42,252 nucleotides of DNA from a virus. The DNA lies in the IMG/VR virus record IMGVR_UViG_3300025039_000001, positions 1 through 42,252 of that record; one strand, written 5' to 3'. A program made the position numbers and the translations under genes. The notes under the pieces are model-generated. The model had not been told where the DNA came from, did no database searches, and was given only the letters and a program-made list of their open reading frames with translations. Numbering within the stretch: the first letter of the stretch is position 1; each line of letters starts with the position of its first letter. Shown here piece after piece: positions 32,096 through 39,363 of the stretch.

Positions 32096-32258
32096 CCTTT
32101 AATGCCTCGCTTAGTTTTTTTATTGTTTCGTAACTAGGGTTTATTTTTACCCCTCTCTTTATAGCTGATAAATAAGCACTGGTGACGCCTATATTCCTAG
32201 CTACTTCTGACATATTCCTCTTGTGTAATTGCTCGCGTATTTCTTCTAAAGACATCAT
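32088..32258 (-). CDS. Cro-like (XRE) repressor
   Basis: 56 residues from the ATG at 32258 (AGAGGG six bases upstream); a second ATG is three bases later. The core MSEVARNIGVTSAYLSAIKR is a clear helix-turn-helix of the XRE/Cro type, followed by YETIKKLSEALKDE. It lies directly next to the double promoter at 32294-32331 and leads the primase transcript. It is the probable controller of the leftward/rightward choice. No oligomerisation domain is present, as in Cro proteins. Confidence 0.85.
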   Translation of the reverse strand: MMSLEEIREQLHKRNMSEVARNIGVTSAYLSAIKRGVKINPSYETIKKLSEALKDE

Positions 32259-32293
32259 TTTTTACCCTCTTAGTAAATTATTTTTAAACTGAT

Positions 32294-32331
32294 GGTTGAC
32301 ATACTAAAACCAGTAGTTTAAATTGTCAACC
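32294..32331. promoter_or_regulatory. Overlapping face-to-face early promoters
   Basis: Rightward: TTGACA (32296-32301), 17 bases, TAAATT (32319-32324). Leftward: TTGACA (32329-32324), 17 bases, TAGTAT (32306-32301). Each -10 shares one base with the opposing -35, and the outer parts form an inverted repeat GGTTGACA/TGTCAACC. A second imperfect inverted repeat (AAACTGATGGTT / AACCAGTAGTTT) surrounds it. Only one polymerase can bind at a time, and a Cro-like dimer could occupy the repeats. Confidence 0.8.
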
Positions 32332-32357
32332 GTTGAAGAGAGAAAGAGGAGACAATC

Positions 32358-33122
32358 ATGTCATTACTATCAACAGTAAGTAAGCCTCAAAACCGCGCCG
32401 TAATAGCAACATTGCTAGGCGATTCAGGTTTAGGCAAAACATCAACCGCAGCAACATTCCCTAACCCTATTGTTATCCGTGCAGAGGATGGATTGCAGGC
32501 CATTCCAGAAGATGCGCGCCCAATGGCGTTTCCGTTATTATCGAAAGTAGATGACCTATGGGAGCAGTTAACAACGCTGATAAAAGAGGAGCATGACTAC
32601 AAGACACTTGTGCTTGATTCTGTTACCGCGTTAGAGCGTTTATTTATTCAGCATGTAATCGAAAGCGACCCTAAAAAGCCAAAATCAATCAACCAAGCGA
32701 TGGGCGGTTATGGCGCAGGGTTGCAGGCAGTTGCAGCAATGCATCAGCGAGTACGTAAAGCCTGCGGCATTCTAAACGAGCGTAAAGATATGCATGTAGT
32801 ATTCATTGGCCACGCCGATACGGAAACCATCGAGCTACCAGACCAAGACCCCTACACGCGATACTCGCTGCGACTCGGTAAAAAATCAGTTGCGCCTTAT
32901 GTCGATGATAGTGACATTGTGGGTTTCTTAAAACTAACCACATTTACCATGGGCGATGGCGAGCGTAAAAAAGCAATGTCGGACGGTAGTCGTCAACTTG
33001 TTTGTTATGCTACTGCCGCCAATGTTTCTAAAAACCGCTTCGGCATCACTGAGGATATTCCAGTTGAGCTAGGAGTTAATCCATTTACGAACTTTATTCC
33101 AGCACTTAAAGGAGACAAATAA
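32358..33122 (+). CDS. Sak4-like RecA-fold recombinase ATPase
   Basis: 254 residues. Walker A is GDSGLGKTST (21-30); Walker B-like TLVLDSVTALERLF is near residue 85-98; further on come NERKDMHVVFIGHAD and the conserved RYSLRLGKKSVAPYVDDSD. This matches the Sak4 / AAA_24 single-strand annealing-type ATPases of phages. First gene of the rightward operon, with AGGAG upstream. It should work with the SSB and exonuclease encoded next in phage recombination. Confidence 0.85.
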   Translation: MSLLSTVSKPQNRAVIATLLGDSGLGKTSTAATFPNPIVIRAEDGLQAIPEDARPMAFPLLSKVDDLWEQLTTLIKEEHDYKTLVLDSVTALERLFIQHVIESDPKKPKSINQAMGGYGAGLQAVAAMHQRVRKACGILNERKDMHVVFIGHADTETIELPDQDPYTRYSLRLGKKSVAPYVDDSDIVGFLKLTTFTMGDGERKKAMSDGSRQLVCYATAANVSKNRFGITEDIPVELGVNPFTNFIPALKGDK

Positions 33123-33652
33123 TGTCATTTTGGAATCTATCAGACAACAGCGAAAACCTAACCACTAACGATGGAACCTTTACCGCAGGCGGCGGCGATA
33201 TTGAGCCAATCCCAAGCGATACACAAGTAAAAGCAGCGTGCGAGGAAGCTAAGTGGGATGCTTATGACGGTGACGAGTACATCAACCTTAAATGGACTGT
33301 GTTGGCACCAGAGCAATACAAAAACCACAAGATATTTCAAAAAGTTCGCGTTATGGACGGCGATACAAAGAAAGCCGATAAGGCCAAGCGCATGTTAGCA
33401 GCTATTGCCGCAAATGCTGGTGGAGGACTCTTGAAAGTTGAAGGTCGCCCAAGTGATATGGACTTACAGAAAAACCTAGCCATGAAGCCTATGGCGTTAA
33501 CTCTGCAAGTATGGGAAATTGAAAAGTCTGACGGCACAGGCAAGGCGACGGGAAATTGGGTGCAGCAGGTTGCACCATTAAAGCAAGGTCAGCAACAAGC
33601 GCCTACGACTCCACCTGCGCAGCCGCAGAAAGATGATGATTTAGGATGGTAA
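33122..33652 (+). CDS. Single-stranded DNA-binding protein
   Basis: 176 residues. OB-fold-like centre with EYINLKWTVLAPEQYKNHKI, then a Gln/Pro-rich linker (GQQQAPTTPPAQPQ) and an acidic tip, DDDLGW. That end is a typical SSB tail for recruiting partner proteins, with a variant of the bacterial DDDIPF. Start overlaps the Sak4 stop by one base (TAATG). The Sak4-SSB pair is a recurrent phage arrangement. Confidence 0.8.
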   Translation: MSFWNLSDNSENLTTNDGTFTAGGGDIEPIPSDTQVKAACEEAKWDAYDGDEYINLKWTVLAPEQYKNHKIFQKVRVMDGDTKKADKAKRMLAAIAANAGGGLLKVEGRPSDMDLQKNLAMKPMALTLQVWEIEKSDGTGKATGNWVQQVAPLKQGQQQAPTTPPAQPQKDDDLGW

Positions 33653-33695
33653 TTTAAATGGGCGGTTCGCCGCCCTCATTTTTGGAGTGAATACT

Positions 33696-34535
33696 ATGGA
33701 ACAAAGAAGCGAAGCATGGTTCAAGGCTAGAAAAGGCCGCATTACTGGCTCAGTTGTAGGTGCCATTTTAGGGCTTGCACCATACATGACCCGTGAGGAC
33801 GTTATGCGCTCAATGGTGCGTGACTATCACAATCAAGAAAGAGAATTTAAAGGTAATACCGCTACTGAGTGGGGTACAGCCATGGAGTCTACCGCCTGCG
33901 CAGACTTTGAGGTGGAAACGGGCCTTGATGTTACTGAGGCTAGTTTTGTGCAATGGGAAGAAGATTGGCTTGGCGCTAGCCCTGACGGTTATGTAGGCGA
34001 TAATGCGTTAATTGAAATTAAGTGTCCTTACGGTTTGCGCAATCAGTCACCACCAACCTTTAAGAGTATAGTTGAGCAGCATCATTACCACGCGCAAATA
34101 CAAATACAGCTATTAGTAACAGGCCGTGAAAAGTGCTATTTCTGGCAATGGTCGCCACATGGTCACATGCTAGAAATGGTTGACTTTGACCCTGTTTGGA
34201 TAGATGAAAACTTACCAGAATTAATGTCGTTTTATGCCGAGTATCTGCACGAGCGTGAACACAATGCATGGAAATACATCAGCGGTGGCGAAGTTGCAAA
34301 GCGCTACCAGTTAGCGAAAGCATCACTAGATGTTGCAAAAGCAGAGATGGAAGAAGCGAAAGAGGCTTTAATTGCCGCGACCAACCACGAAGGCGGAAAG
34401 ATTGGCGATTTAACAATCACCCGCGTTAGTAAAAAAGGCAATGTTAGCTATCAAAAAGCGCTTAAAGCATTGGCGCCTGACGCAGGCCTTGAAGAATATC
34501 GCGGCAAAGATAGTGAATATTGGAGGATTTCTTAA
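33696..34535 (+). CDS. YqaJ-type recombination exonuclease
   Basis: 279 residues from the ATG at 33696 (GGAG eight bases upstream); a GTG at 33687 is too close to that site. Signature R-x-x-x-I-T-GS near the start (RKGRITGSVVGAILG), catalytic GASPDGYVGD...LIEIKCPYG with Asp97, Glu107 and Lys109, and Glu64 in WGTAMEST. This is the lambda-Exo/YqaJ fold. It resects DNA ends for strand annealing by the neighbouring recombinase. Confidence 0.85.
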   Translation: MEQRSEAWFKARKGRITGSVVGAILGLAPYMTREDVMRSMVRDYHNQEREFKGNTATEWGTAMESTACADFEVETGLDVTEASFVQWEEDWLGASPDGYVGDNALIEIKCPYGLRNQSPPTFKSIVEQHHYHAQIQIQLLVTGREKCYFWQWSPHGHMLEMVDFDPVWIDENLPELMSFYAEYLHEREHNAWKYISGGEVAKRYQLAKASLDVAKAEMEEAKEALIAATNHEGGKIGDLTITRVSKKGNVSYQKALKALAPDAGLEEYRGKDSEYWRIS

Positions 34536-34536
34536 A

Positions 34537-36363
34537 ATGCCATTACGCGACTATCAACAAGAAGCGCTTGATAAGTCTATTGAGTGGCTTAAACAATCTT
34601 TTGAGTTTGGCTTGCTTGACCTTGCAACAGGTGCAGGTAAAAGCCACATAGTCGCGGCGCTGGCTGAATGGGCAAGCAAAGCAAGCGGTAAAAAGGTGCT
34701 TTGCTTGGCTCCTTCAAAAGAGCTTATAGAGCAGAACCGCGAAAAGTTCTTAACCACTGGTAAGCCTGCAAGTATTTTCAGTGGCAGCGCTGGGCAAAAG
34801 TCGCTCAAGCATGATGTTGTTTTTGCTACTGAGTTAACCGTGCTAAACAGCATAGAAAAATTTTGCAGCCGCTTTGCGTTTATCGTTATAGATGAATGCC
34901 ACCGCATAACGCCAAGCATCAAAAAGATAATTGCACATATCAAGAAGCAAAACCCCAAACTCAGGGTTTTAGGTTTAACCGCAACGCCTTACCGCCTTGG
35001 CACAGGCTACATATACCAATATAAAGAAGATGGTACGCCTGTTGAAGAATGGGAAACTAGAGAGCCTTATTTTAATAAGTTGATTTATCGGGTGCCTGCT
35101 CAGTTGCTTATTGATAGAGGTTATCTTACGCAGCCACATGCTGACCCTGATGTTATCGCGCATTATGACACGACGGCGCTTGAAACAAATAATATGGGCC
35201 AGTTTACCAAAGAAAGTCAAGAACAGGCTTTTGAAGGAAAAGGGCGATTAACATCAAAGATAGTTGCTGACATAGTGGCAAAAAGTCGAGGTCGTCGCGG
35301 TGTAATTATATTTTGCGCTAGTCACTCACACGCAAATGAAGTTATGGAATCTCTACCGCCTGAAAACAGCAGAATGCTAACGGGTAAAGTGAGCAAGAAA
35401 GAGCGCGAGCAATTGATAAGCGACTTTAAAGCGCAGAGGTTTAAGTATTTCGTTAATATCCAAGTGTTAACAACGGGTTTTGATGCACCTCATATCGACG
35501 TGGTGGCGTTATTGCGTCGCACTGAGTCAGTTAGTCTATTACAGCAAATGATAGGACGAGGATTGCGCTTATACGACGGTAAAAACGATTGCCTAGTGTT
35601 GGACTATGCCGAAAACATAGAAAATCACTGTCCAGATGGTGATTTATTTAACCCTGAAATAAGGATTAGCGGAGGAACAGGTGAAAGCGAACCCATTGAA
35701 GCAGAGTGCCCATCATGCAAAACAACAAACTTGTTTAAGTTGCGGCCCAATGATGATGGTTTCATTATTGACGAAAACGGATATTTTATTGACCTGATGG
35801 GCAACAGGATACTAAACGATGACGAACAACCAATACCCGCTCATTTTGGTCGACGCTGTTTTGGCCAGTCAATCATACGCGGCATTAGTGAACGCTGCGA
35901 ATACAGATGGTCACACAAGCTGTGCGAAGACTGCGGCCATGAGAATGACATAGCCGCTAGATTCTGTGAGCAATGCAAAGGTGAACTAGTAGACCCTAAT
36001 GAAAAACTAAAGATAGAGTTTGCAAAGATTAAGCGCGACCCATACACAGCGACGGTTGATAAGGTATTATCATGGAATGTAAGACTTGCAACCAGCTTAA
36101 AAGGCAATGTGACCATACGGGTTACATACGTGACAGAATGCCGCAGCTTTGATGTTTATTATATGATAAAAAATAGATACGAGTGGGTGCCGTTTTGCCA
36201 AGCCACGCTAGGTTATATTGTTGAAGATGAGCAGCAATACATAGAGGCTTATTTTGACGGTAAAGCAACCATGCCCGAAAACATAAAGGCTTGCAGACAA
36301 AACAAAGGCTCAAAATTCTATAAAATAGAGGGTTACAATTATGAAGGTTCCAGAGTGGATTAA
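34537..36363 (+). CDS. radD: RadD-like superfamily 2 DNA helicase
   Basis: 608 residues from the ATG at 34537 (GGAGG upstream), one base after the exonuclease stop. Motif I is TGAGKS (31-36), motif II DECH (119-122), motif III LTATPYRLGTG (147-157), motif V TTGFDAPH (~312-319), motif VI QQMIGRGLRL (336-345). The tail carries zinc-binding pairs CPSC (391-394) and CEDC/CEQC (463-480). The whole layout, including HFGRRCFG and NDIAARFCEQC, follows E. coli RadD closely. RadD helps process recombination intermediates and binds SSB, so its presence beside a phage SSB is coherent. Confidence 0.9.
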   Translation: MPLRDYQQEALDKSIEWLKQSFEFGLLDLATGAGKSHIVAALAEWASKASGKKVLCLAPSKELIEQNREKFLTTGKPASIFSGSAGQKSLKHDVVFATELTVLNSIEKFCSRFAFIVIDECHRITPSIKKIIAHIKKQNPKLRVLGLTATPYRLGTGYIYQYKEDGTPVEEWETREPYFNKLIYRVPAQLLIDRGYLTQPHADPDVIAHYDTTALETNNMGQFTKESQEQAFEGKGRLTSKIVADIVAKSRGRRGVIIFCASHSHANEVMESLPPENSRMLTGKVSKKEREQLISDFKAQRFKYFVNIQVLTTGFDAPHIDVVALLRRTESVSLLQQMIGRGLRLYDGKNDCLVLDYAENIENHCPDGDLFNPEIRISGGTGESEPIEAECPSCKTTNLFKLRPNDDGFIIDENGYFIDLMGNRILNDDEQPIPAHFGRRCFGQSIIRGISERCEYRWSHKLCEDCGHENDIAARFCEQCKGELVDPNEKLKIEFAKIKRDPYTATVDKVLSWNVRLATSLKGNVTIRVTYVTECRSFDVYYMIKNRYEWVPFCQATLGYIVEDEQQYIEAYFDGKATMPENIKACRQNKGSKFYKIEGYNYEGSRVD

Positions 36364-36766
36364 TACTTACGGCGACATGTCTTTCCGTGGCAAGTGCCCG
36401 CTAGAAAGCGCCGAGCAAATAACGCTATTTAACCAAGTTAGGAAGGAGTTTCCACATGCCATACATCCAAGGAACGAGGGAAAGAAAACATACAATCAGG
36501 TTTCGCGCCATAAAGCCGAAGGCCAAACAAAAGGGGCAAGCGATGTCATTATACCTGGCTTACCTTGCTTCGTTGGTGAACTAAAGCGCCAAGACCACAC
36601 CAAAAGCACTTGGCAGGATGGGCAAATTGAATATTTAGAAAACGCAAAAGAGGCGGGCGCATTTGTCTGTGTTGCGTTCGGTCATAAAGCAATGTTAGAG
36701 GCAATAGAAAAATGGAAAGAATACAGCAATCAAATCAAATTGACGCTATCTTCAACGGACAATTAG
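36341..36766 (+). CDS. VRR-NUC domain nuclease
   Basis: 141 residues. EQITLFNQVRKEFPHAIHPR, then GASDVIIPG and CFVGELKRQDHTKSTWQDGQ match the VRR-NUC fold (catalytic Asp and E-x-K in the PD-(D/E)XK class). Such proteins act as structure-specific nucleases. Starts inside the last codons of the helicase gene (23-base overlap), so it belongs to the same recombination operon. Confidence 0.85.
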   Translation: MKVPEWINTYGDMSFRGKCPLESAEQITLFNQVRKEFPHAIHPRNEGKKTYNQVSRHKAEGQTKGASDVIIPGLPCFVGELKRQDHTKSTWQDGQIEYLENAKEAGAFVCVAFGHKAMLEAIEKWKEYSNQIKLTLSSTDN

Positions 36767-36954
36767 CGGTTCCAGATGCGCACCCTGATGTGCAGACATG
36801 GTTTGAGTTGACGGTTTATAACTTAGCCATGGCGATAGTTTCAGCACCAAGCGAAAAGCGAAAAGAACTTGCCGAACTGGTCAGTCCAGAGTGGCGTAAT
36901 GATGTGCTACCATTAGCACGAAAACTAGTAAAAGAAGGTGCATACCTTCTATAA
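36712..36954 (+). CDS. Hypothetical helical protein
   Basis: 80 residues (MERIQQSNQIDAIFNGQLAV), overlapping the nuclease gene by 55 bases. Helical with FELTVYNLAMAIVSAPSEKR in the middle. No family recognised. The long overlap lowers confidence in the exact start. Confidence 0.6.
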   Translation: MERIQQSNQIDAIFNGQLAVPDAHPDVQTWFELTVYNLAMAIVSAPSEKRKELAELVSPEWRNDVLPLARKLVKEGAYLL

Positions 36955-36991
36955 CCAAAACGGGCGCACCACGCGCCCAAAGGAGGATGAT

Positions 36992-37153
36992 GTGAGTAAA
37001 TACATTTTAATGAGTTGGTTTTTTGCGTTTTTAGCTATTGCCAATGGATTCGCATACGATGACATTAGAGGTGATATTAATTTTCATGGGTGTGCCATCG
37101 TTTGTGTTCTTTTTGTTATAGCTGATTGGGTCGTTAAGGATTTAAAGAAATGA
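36992..37153 (+). CDS. Small membrane protein
   Basis: 53 residues from GTG at 36992, with AGGAGG five bases upstream. An earlier ATG in the frame lacks a ribosome site. Two hydrophobic spans (ILMSWFFAFLAIANGFAY and GCAIVCVLFVIADWVV) and a Lys-rich end. Its stop overlaps the next start (ATGA). Confidence 0.65.
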   Translation: MSKYILMSWFFAFLAIANGFAYDDIRGDINFHGCAIVCVLFVIADWVVKDLKK

Positions 37154-37329
37154 CAACAACCGACAAACTAGCCGCCGAGTTATTCGCTCGGCGCAGGATG
37201 GGGCTAAACAAGTATGGCACAGCGCTAGCCGATGCCGGGCTAAGCCACCGCGACTTACTGCAACACGCTAAAGAAGAGGCGCTGGACTTTGCGGAATACC
37301 TGCAAACGTTGATTGATATGGAGGGATAA
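37150..37329 (+). CDS. Small MazG-like protein
   Basis: 59 residues (MTTTDKLAAELFARRRMGLN). The pattern RRRMGLNKYGTAL, RDLLQHAKEEALDFAEYLQT is that of short phage nucleotide pyrophosphohydrolase-like (MazG-related) proteins, with the E-E-x-x-D metal-binding helix. Shorter than the enzymes, so activity is uncertain. It sits two genes before the dUTPase, consistent with nucleotide pool control. Confidence 0.6.
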   Translation: MTTTDKLAAELFARRRMGLNKYGTALADAGLSHRDLLQHAKEEALDFAEYLQTLIDMEG

Positions 37330-37551
37330 ATGCAATACCAACTAACACGCGCACAGCTAGAAGAAATGGTTCTGTGTATCGTGCATAACCATCTAGACGA
37401 AGATGAGGCTATGGAGTATGCCTTGTCAGTATGCGGTGAATTTACATGCGAAGATGCGGAGGTGGTTTGGCCTGATGAAAGGCGTATCAGCATAATCGGA
37501 CAGAATGGAAACAACGGAGAGCATTACAGTGAAATTTGTGAAACTAACTAA
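37330..37551 (+). CDS. Hypothetical acidic protein
   Basis: 73 residues (MQYQLTRAQLEEMVLCIVHN). Acidic, helical in the first half and beta in the second. It begins right after the MazG-like stop and overlaps the dUTPase start by 23 bases. Not recognised. Confidence 0.6.
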   Translation: MQYQLTRAQLEEMVLCIVHNHLDEDEAMEYALSVCGEFTCEDAEVVWPDERRISIIGQNGNNGEHYSEICETN

Positions 37552-37957
37552 CACAGCTAAAACGCCAACGCGAGAAAACCCAACCGATGCGGGGTTAGAC
37601 CTTTATGCAGATGGTCATGCGCTTATAAAAGCCAATGGTGGCAAGGGTAAGATTCCAACAGGCATCGCAATTGAGATAGAGCCTGGCTGGGGTGGGTTTA
37701 TCTGGCCTCGAAGCAAGTTAGCCAATACATACGGCATTGACATTCTAGCGGGTGTTATAGATGCACCGTATCGCGGTGAGCTAATGATTAGCGTAATCAA
37801 TCATGGCACAGAGGACTTCGAGGTATTACCGAAAGACAAAATAGCTCAGTTGATTAGACACCCTGTCGCGCTCGATGAACCTGAGGAGGTCAGTTCACTA
37901 AGCGAATCAGACCGAGGCGCAAAGGGAATTAATGATAGTGAGTTGAGGTTACGGTAA
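37529..37957 (+). CDS. dut: dUTPase
   Basis: 142 residues from GTG 37529 (GGAGAG seven to eight bases upstream); an ATG at 37505 in the same frame is the alternative. Trimeric dUTPase motifs: DAGLDLYA (I), PRSKLA (II), GVIDAPYRGE (III), KDKIAQLI (IV) and a degenerate motif V, RGAKGIND in place of RGxGGFGSTG. It hydrolyses dUTP to dUMP and pyrophosphate, keeping uracil out of phage DNA. The weak motif V could lower activity or change nucleotide closure. Confidence 0.85.
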   Translation: MKFVKLTNTAKTPTRENPTDAGLDLYADGHALIKANGGKGKIPTGIAIEIEPGWGGFIWPRSKLANTYGIDILAGVIDAPYRGELMISVINHGTEDFEVLPKDKIAQLIRHPVALDEPEEVSSLSESDRGAKGINDSELRLR

Positions 37958-37995
37958 CTGGTCATACCACATCGCCTAAACTTTAATGTTAAGGT
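37957..37995 (+). promoter_or_regulatory. Promoter-like element with palindromic box, copy 7
   Basis: The box ACTGGT CAT ACCAC (37957-37970) overlaps the last base of the dUTPase stop codon. TAAGGT (37990-37995), a mediocre -10, lies 19 bases after it. It would transcribe the tRNA-like element and the small genes beyond. The word CTTTAATGTTAA is shared with the copy-2 promoter. Confidence 0.5.
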
Positions 37996-38013
37996 GTATT
38001 TGTTATCTCGACT

Positions 38014-38040
38014 AGCCCACGTTACGGGCTGTTTGTTTTG
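38014..38040 (+). terminator. Weak terminator-like hairpin
   Basis: AGCCC, seven-base loop, GGGCT, followed by GTTTGTTTTG. It lies after the dUTPase gene. The stem is short, so partial termination at most. Confidence 0.4.
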
Positions 38041-38048
38041 GGTGTGGC

Positions 38049-38143
38049 TCTGGTGCTTGGTGCAGTAGTGGGTTCGAATCCCCTTTGGACTTGGTGTCAG
38101 ATAAGACGTAGAACTGCGGGTTCGATACCCGCCGCCAGAGCCA
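38049..38143 (+). tRNA. tRNA-like element, identity unclear (possibly degenerate)
   Basis: 95 bases. Acceptor stem TCTGGTG/CGCCAGA (one G-U pair) with discriminator G and encoded CCA, and a perfect T-arm GCGGG TTCGATA CCCGC (38116-38132). A variable-arm-like hairpin lies at 38094-38109. The D-arm is not convincing. A second loop TTCGAAT with GGG/CCC (38070-38082) could be an anticodon arm (CGA, serine) or a relic of another T-arm. The stem extends outward to 14 pairs (38042-38055 with 38133-38146), which would mask the CCA end. I would not assign an amino acid with confidence. Confidence 0.45.
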
Positions 38144-38173
38144 CACACCAAAGCGAATAAATAGGAGGGAGTT

Positions 38174-38323
38174 ATGTTTAAAGTTATTAATGCAAAAACA
38201 AACCGCGTACTAGCTACATGCAAGACTCGTTATGATGCAGTTATGCGTATTCATGAGTTTTACGCAGAAGACCACAGCCACTACAATGACTTTGATTCAA
38301 GTTACAAGATAGTAGAGGCATAA
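38174..38323 (+). CDS. Small hypothetical protein
   Basis: 49 residues (MFKVINAKTNRVLATCKTRY). GGAGGGA lies upstream. Mixed alpha/beta. The leader word CCAAAGCGAATAAAT also occurs before the next gene, which suggests a duplicated leader. Not recognised. Confidence 0.7.
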   Translation: MFKVINAKTNRVLATCKTRYDAVMRIHEFYAEDHSHYNDFDSSYKIVEA

Positions 38324-38389
38324 CTAGTAATGACACACACAGAAGCACAGCGCCTAGCGCCACGCCAAAGCGAATAAATGGGAAGCATT

Positions 38390-38566
38390 ATGGCGAATTT
38401 TATAAAAGAGTCTTGCGATAAGTCGCCAGTTTTTAAAAAGGTGTTTTACGCAATGCTTCGTGATGAGTTGAGCTATTGTAGCAAGACTGGCAAGATTAAC
38501 CATATATGCAAAGTGCGTGAATCAGAGAGCGCTACACATATAGATATAAAGAAAGCAATCTACTAA
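38390..38566 (+). CDS. Small hypothetical protein
   Basis: 58 residues from the ATG at 38390 (GGGAAG upstream); an ATG four codons earlier is in frame but poorly placed. Basic and helical (SPVFKKVFYAMLRDELSYCS). Not recognised. Confidence 0.65.
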   Translation: MANFIKESCDKSPVFKKVFYAMLRDELSYCSKTGKINHICKVRESESATHIDIKKAIY

Positions 38567-38607
38567 CGAGCATCCGCGCAGTAGCTCACAACAAGGAAAT
38601 GAAAGTT

Positions 38608-38706
38608 ATGAGAGCAACAGACGTAAATGTAACAGCGGTATGGGTGTTTCGCATCAGCGTAGTATTATTAACCTGCACTTGCCTTTATTTGGCGGGTGCG
38701 TTGTAA
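38608..38706 (+). CDS. Tiny membrane peptide
   Basis: 32 residues (MRATDVNVTAVWVFRISVVL...), one hydrophobic span (ISVVLLTCTCLYLAGAL). Shine-Dalgarno AAGGAA is farther than usual (about 10 bases); an in-frame ATG at 38599 is too close to it. Low information. Confidence 0.45.
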   Translation: MRATDVNVTAVWVFRISVVLLTCTCLYLAGAL

Positions 38707-38888
38707 AAGTTTCAAGCTCTCGGCGTTTTACTCTAATGATAAACGCGTAGTCGTCGATGGGCTTAGCCAGTTGCGGATATATTTTTAATAGTATAAGGCG
38801 AATCGGTAAATGTATGATGATTGTGTTTCTCGAAGTTGCATTTATCGCACTGCCGCAACTGGTGTTTTTATTTTAAGTGGAGAGATTT
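38707..38888 (+). other. Gene-poor stretch with a 10-bp inverted repeat
   Basis: CCAGTTGCGG (38767-38776) and CCGCAACTGG (38853-38862) are exact reverse complements 76 bases apart, followed by GTGTTTTTATTTT. The long loop holds only a doubtful 20-residue frame. Possible structured leader or terminator. Confidence 0.4.
38814..38876 (+). CDS. Possible 20-residue hydrophobic peptide
   Basis: MMIVFLEVAFIALPQLVFLF, almost entirely hydrophobic. There is no good ribosome site. It lies between the arms of the inverted repeat and ends just before the ribosome site of the next gene. It may be chance. Confidence 0.2.
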   Translation: MMIVFLEVAFIALPQLVFLF

Positions 38889-39101
38889 ATGGTTTATTTT
38901 TTTATTTTATATTTTATCGTATGTTTTTTATGTCTATACGTGGGATATAAGTTCCACCTAGACTTTAAAGACGACTTACTTTATATATGGATAGGGTCTC
39001 TTTTGTGGCCAATTGGAATCCCTGCTTACATTTGGACTGGCTTTGTTCTTTTTATTCACTACAAGCTTTTAAAGCTAACAAATAAGGTAGACCAGATATG
39101 A
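38889..39101 (+). CDS. Two-span membrane protein
   Basis: 70 residues from the ATG at 38889 (GGAGAG four bases upstream). Hydrophobic spans YFFILYFIVCFLCLYVGY and LLYIWIGSLLWPIGIPAYIW, followed by a Lys-rich tail. ATGA overlap with the next gene. Role unknown; possibly superinfection or membrane modification. Confidence 0.65.
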   Translation: MVYFFILYFIVCFLCLYVGYKFHLDFKDDLLYIWIGSLLWPIGIPAYIWTGFVLFIHYKLLKLTNKVDQI

Positions 39102-39352
39102 AAATAACAGAGCACGCAAACCATAGAAAATTTCATTACAATGAGACTTTAACAATAAATTTTACTAAGTTTAGAATTTACCCCGAGGAGGGCAAGGTTG
39201 TTTTAAGTAGTTTTGGTGATGCAGTTAGTGCAACCATAATAAGCGAGGAAGTCTTAGACTTTTTCATGGATGAGAAAGTAGAGTTAATTGAGCAAGATCC
39301 AAAGATTACGGCTTGGCTTGATGAACTTGGTATGATTGACCTCAAGAATTAA
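39098..39352 (+). CDS. Hypothetical protein
   Basis: 84 residues (MKITEHANHRKFHYNETLTI). Beta-rich first half, acidic helical second half (EEVLDFFMDEKVELIEQDPK). Coupled to the membrane protein by an ATGA overlap. Not recognised. Confidence 0.65.
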   Translation: MKITEHANHRKFHYNETLTINFTKFRIYPEEGKVVLSSFGDAVSATIISEEVLDFFMDEKVELIEQDPKITAWLDELGMIDLKN

Positions 39353-39363
39353 TGCTCAGCCAC

